Made by a program: the position numbers and the translations under genes. The notes below the pieces were generated by a model, which searched no databases, was not told where the DNA came from, and saw only the letters and a list, made by a program, of their open reading frames with translations. Below, piece by piece: positions 60,000-64,000 of a stretch of DNA of 64,000 nt. Each line of letters begins with the position of its first letter. The first letter of the stretch is position 1. This DNA comes from Limonium bicolor (taxonomy: Eukaryota > Streptophyta > Magnoliopsida > Caryophyllales > Plumbaginaceae), in NCBI GenBank assembly GCA_023374045.1, contig CM041781.1, positions 147,552,982 through 147,616,981 of the forward strand, given 5' to 3'.

Positions 60000-61853
60000 C
60001 TTTTTGTAACACCCCATCCAACAGTAACACACATAACAACTGACTGCAGCGGAAACATACTTCATCACATTACTTAACTCAATGGTGTTACACGCCGTTA
60101 GCCACCCACGTGGCTAACAAGGCTAATACATTTACATTGTATCGGTCTGATGGACTAGATTCCGTGCATCTACACATTACTATCCCTTTCCATTAACAAC
60201 AACCCACATACATAAACATTTTAATTGTACCGAGTATTTACAAACTAATGCCGATAACAATTTCGGTCTTACTACACCTACGATACATAAACAATTTAAA
60301 TGGCTACCCATGTACAAACGACTACCCCGTCCTACTCTCGAACGGCTTCCAGCTCTTTGTACCTGAAATAGGAAAGAAAGAAAGGGTGGCCCCCAAGGGC
60401 TCAGCACCTTTGCTGGTATGGTAATCCCGCAGCCCGCATGCTACCGGGCCACGCACAACTAATTGTTGTCTTAGCATGCGGTTGATTATATTTGAATCAT
60501 GCATGTAAACTATCAACACACAACACTTAACATTCCACCACGATGGGCTCAACAAAACAGCCAACGCATCTAAACTTAACAAATCACTCCTTGTTTTCCT
60601 TAACCCTAGAGTGTTTCTCCTCTAATGGAGCTACTTCCTTAATAGACGATACTTACCCATTAATCGGGTTATCCTTAAGCGCCTCTAATCATAAACTCGG
60701 ATTCATATCCATGATCCACATACTCCACATTTTATAACATATAACATCACACCGCTATAAGAATTACGACACAACAATAACACCTAACACAACGGGTACG
60801 GTTCTCTTAGGAACCAACCCAAACATAGTTAATTCACCTGTGAGCCTAGAGAATGATATTACCCTCATGTTAAGCTTGTTATACAACACTCATTACCGTC
60901 CTAATAGTCGGATGAGTAACTTAAGTTAAGATGGTTCGGATATAGTGACCCGAACACACCACACAAACACATGTTCCCCCTAAACCGATCATAAGTCCAA
61001 ATAGCTAAGCTTTGGAGTAAGCTAATGGGAGATCGTAACCCGTGAGGGAAACAACCATAACAGAGAGGAGGGTAAAGCTAAAAAGGACACCCACTCCCAA
61101 CAACGCGCGACTGGCCTGACCGGATTCCTCACCCCCGTTAGTACATATTTACTTGTAGATAAATAGTTAGAGCCCCACTATGGAATTTATCACATCCACA
61201 CACCAAAAAGGTATTTCAACTGGGTTAGCACACGAGAGAGGTCCATACATTCACACACAAACATCACACAATTAACTCACGCATAGTCGTGGTTAGAACG
61301 TCCCATGGTTTGGGTCGTTAAATCCGAATACCGATCTCTCATGTGATCCTAGACTCAGTTAGCTAAAGTTTAACACTTTCGAGGTTAAATGGTATCGGAA
61401 CAAGACACGCCACATATATGAATTACTGTAAACTCATTACATGTTTTATCTTACAACGTGGCAAACATACAGAAAAACACATTGGCATACAAGCCGGTGT
61501 AATCCAGTAGGACACAGGTTGCAAGAAAACCATACCTGTCACCGGAGTCCACTCTATCATGTCCACTTATGTTCCTCGAACAATTCTCGAACAACTGGTA
61601 ATATTACATGTACTTTTATTAACATCGGGGTAACATGATTGTTTAAAGTCTAATGCTCATAACTTATCCCCGTTAACTAGTTAAATAACTTCACATTTTA
61701 ACTTGTTTTACTTTTACATTTTAATACAACTTTTCCCCCACTAAATTGTCATTATAACTCACTTAACATGTCCTTAACAATCTTATAACATCATTACTTA
61801 ATAATCCTTATCATCCTATAACCTTAAATAATGTTTTTGGTCCATACAGCGCC

Positions 61854-62034
61854 TTGTCCAACCTTGTGTCCGGACTTCCCAAGTTCGGACGATGTTCGAG
61901 GCCAAACCCGAAAATAGAGATAGGTGTGTCCGAACTTCCAAATTCGGACGGTAGTTCGGACACTGGTCGAAGCTCAGGAGGCTTATGCGCAACAGGGCAT
62001 GTCCGAACGTCCATGTTCGGATGGTAGTTCGGAC
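61854..62034. repeat. GTCCGAAC/GTTCGGAC hairpin cluster in L5
   Basis: Same cluster as in L1, with a few substitutions in the first and third pairs (for example TGTCCAACC in place of TGTCCGAAC). Confidence 0.82.
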
Positions 62035-63132
62035 GTGCCCAAAACTCCATTTTCTTACCTTTAAACACTTACTCATTTCTTGCCTAAATGCTCAATACTT
62101 ATAATACTTCCCCCTTAGGTTTATAGCATGTTCCCACACAATATTTAGCCCACCAAAAATACTTCATGTCCTTCCAAGAATTTTCTTCACAAGTTCAAAC
62201 ATCTTCCTTACCTAAACATCATTTCCTCCTTGTACATCAACATTACCTAAACCTTAACAAACTCCTCCAAGACTTTAGTACATCCCAAAACACCCATTGG
62301 ATTTCTAGAACTTCCAAGATAATGCCTAAATCCTTCTTGCCTTCTAAAACACCTTAATGCACCTTTCTTTCCCTAGTAAAACACTTAACCATTCTCAACA
62401 CTTCCAAACTCACCAAAACTCGTTTTAAACACTTAAAACTTCTTATACATTATCTAAATTTTGACATGGGTTCTTATAGCACATTGCTATACCAAAGCAC
62501 ATAGCTTTCACCATTAGACATTCAAGAACACCTAAAATCCATCAAGAGTATTCTCACACACAAACACTTTGGTTTTCACCCTTTCACAACCAAAACGCTT
62601 AATCACTTGATACACACAAACATATTGTTTTTCATCCTTTAACCATCAAAGACACAACTTTACAAGGGACACTCTTTTCACACAACCAAACCTCAAACTA
62701 CACTACATCACAATATAGTGCATAAACTTAAATTGCTTGGCACTTAGGCCCTTAAATAACTTGGCTCTTAGGCCCTTAAATAACATAAACCTTAAACACT
62801 GAATTACCCACATATATATTGCTTTTGACCTGCAAATACACTCAACATCACATATGCCCTTTAATAATCTCTTTGAGAGCTTTGACTAACTCATTCACCT
62901 TTGGCTCTTTCGGTAGTTTTAATAAGCAATATAAGCTCATTTTTCCTAATGCATTTTAACCACATTAGGTTAACACATTTACCTCTTTTATTCAAGATTT
63001 TTACTTGAGCACTCTTGTTCTTCCTTGTTTGGAAATCGGCAAGAGGACTTGGTTACTTGTCAATGTTCTAATCAATATACAAGTAAAACCAATGAGCATT
63101 CAAGCTTCAAGCTTAAACTCATTTACAAACCC

Positions 63133-63212
63133 TAGTAACAAGAGTTCACTTAACTCCGCTTACAACCCTGTCTTTGAAGGATTAAAGAACAAGAGTGAAA
63201 TAGTAACAAGAG
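63133..63212. repeat. 12-bp direct repeat bounding a replaced block in L5
   Basis: TAGTAACAAGAG occurs at 63133-63144 and 63201-63212. The 56 bp between do not match L1, which has an unrelated stretch of about the same length (about 21044-21110). Confidence 0.7.
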
Positions 63213-64000
63213 AGGACTCCTCCTGTCCTTTGAAGATTTAAATGGAGCTATGAAAGAACAAGAGAAGACACCATTAATGGTGAATTTCGGACATGTAATA
63301 AAAATGAAGGAAATGTTTTCTTTGGTTTTTCCTTACCTTGAAGCAAAGGAGAATGACAAGGCATGGAAAGGTGAGCTCAAGCTCCTTCAATGGTGAATCT
63401 CCATGGCACTGAAATGAGGCTTTTGAAGATTTGAAAAGAGAGAAGTGTAGAGCTTGGCCTAACTAAGACAAATATGGTCTTAGAATTTGATTTGGTATAT
63501 GGAGCTAGGAATTACAAGCATTCAAAATGGAGTAGTTGTGTGGGCTGTAGCAAACCGAGAATGAGAAGGGAGAAGGGAGGTTGGAGACGGTGGGGAAGCA
63601 AGGAGAATGAAGAGAATGAGAAGAAAAGCTTGCTTTTGGAGATATTTTAACTAAAAGCAAATAGTAACTATGCTTTATTACTTTCCTTGTTTATTTGATT
63701 GGTCAAGTGTGGTGAGTCACACATGAAAAACCGGCCCCCTTAGTAGTTTAGGCTCTTTGGTGATCTTTGTTGACCAACTAAGTCACTTATATTGACTTAT
63801 GTTATAAACTAGTACAATTTTGTTACTATTCACAAACTAAGGCACATATTTGTGAAATTTTTGATTTCCCATTGATTTAGACTTCCTAATGTGATACTAA
63901 GTAGTACACATGTTAATTAAAGAGTAATGATGGACATTTAGCCATTTCAAACTCATTTACAAGACAATTTTTCAAAAATGTGCTTTAAGACTCCTTAAGC

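Larger units (their letters stand above)
55170..60004 (-). mobile_element. int3: noncoding interior of C-alpha
   Basis: 4835 bp with the same landmarks as int1/int2 but clearly diverged (around 10% by eye). It begins ATCTACCCCCTT (55170-55181: the right ATCTA plus the polypurine tract of C-alpha) and ends with the primer site. It keeps the perfect palindrome at 59155-59174. No gag or pol frame on either strand. Confidence 0.8.
17910..64000 (-). mobile_element. Element C-alpha: LARD-like Ty3/gypsy derivative, runs off the window
   Basis: Minus-strand element made of L1 (17910-22341), interior int3 (55170-60004) and L5 (60005 to beyond 64000). It is split by the whole of C-beta. L1 and L5 resemble each other far more than L2-L4: both start TGTAACACCCCATCCAACAG and share the GTCCGAAC-type hairpins. 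The interior is about 4.8 kb and noncoding. The combination of 4.4 kb LTRs, a noncoding interior, an initiator-Met primer site and a GACGAAGTT...GGGGG end fits the LARD class derived from Tekay-like chromoviruses. The left flank CCGCA (17905-17909) should be its target duplication; the right copy is outside the window. Confidence 0.75.
60005..64000 (-). mobile_element. L5: C-alpha 5' LTR, cut by the window end
   Basis: First 3996 bp of the LTR, very similar to L1 throughout (same CAGTAACACACATAACAACT start, same GTCCGAAC hairpins). The exception is a block at about 63136-63203 that does not match L1. About 440 bp remain outside the window. Confidence 0.85.

Overview
The window looks like nuclear heterochromatin of a flowering plant, probably a eudicot with a large genome. 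It is about 60% A+T and made almost entirely of nested LTR retrotransposons, with plant-type tRNA primer sites and plant gag-like protein fragments. I see no intact host gene, no tRNA or rRNA gene, and no pol (protease, RT, RNase H, integrase) anywhere in 64 kb. All recognisable elements are non-autonomous or decayed.

Three LTR families account for nearly everything. Family A resembles Ogre/Tat: a tRNA-Arg-type primer site (TGGCGACTCTGCTGGGGA), LTRs of 1.8-2.0 kb, tandem repeats ahead of the polypurine tract, and at most one small gag-like ORF. A1 (30-8777, minus strand) and A2 (22654-32208, plus strand) are two complete copies. Family B (1-29 plus 8778-12875, plus strand) has a broken gag-like gene of the plant 'LVREFYAN' type and a 1.6 kb 3' LTR; its 5' end lies outside the window. 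Family C resembles a LARD: LTRs of about 4.5 kb, noncoding interiors of about 4.85 kb, an initiator-Met primer site (TGGTATCAGAGC) and Tekay/chromovirus-like termini.

Layout, left to right. B is interrupted by A1, with a perfect GGGTG target duplication. At 12876-17909 lie two old family C interior fragments in opposite orientation (F minus, E plus), separated by about 650 bp of AT-rich DNA. C-alpha (17910 to beyond 64000, minus) is inserted in E. C-beta (22347-55169, minus) is inserted in C-alpha and flanked by ATCTA on both sides. C-beta is a tandem composite of three LTRs and two interiors (L2-int1-L3-int2-L4). A2 sits inside L2 with a perfect CCATG duplication. The inferred order of events is F/E, then B and C-alpha, then C-beta, then A1 and A2.

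The most interesting signals are structural. Clusters of GTCCG...CGGAC inverted repeats occur in the LTRs of all three families, and their stems change in a paired way between C-alpha and C-beta. Family A interiors carry two adjacent hairpins whose arms differ in sequence but both pair perfectly, each next to a copy of a polypurine-tract-like motif. In family C the primer site is folded into a hairpin. Many differences between sister LTRs are single-base indels, so some apparent frameshifts, and possibly part of the C-beta tandem structure, could be assembly errors.
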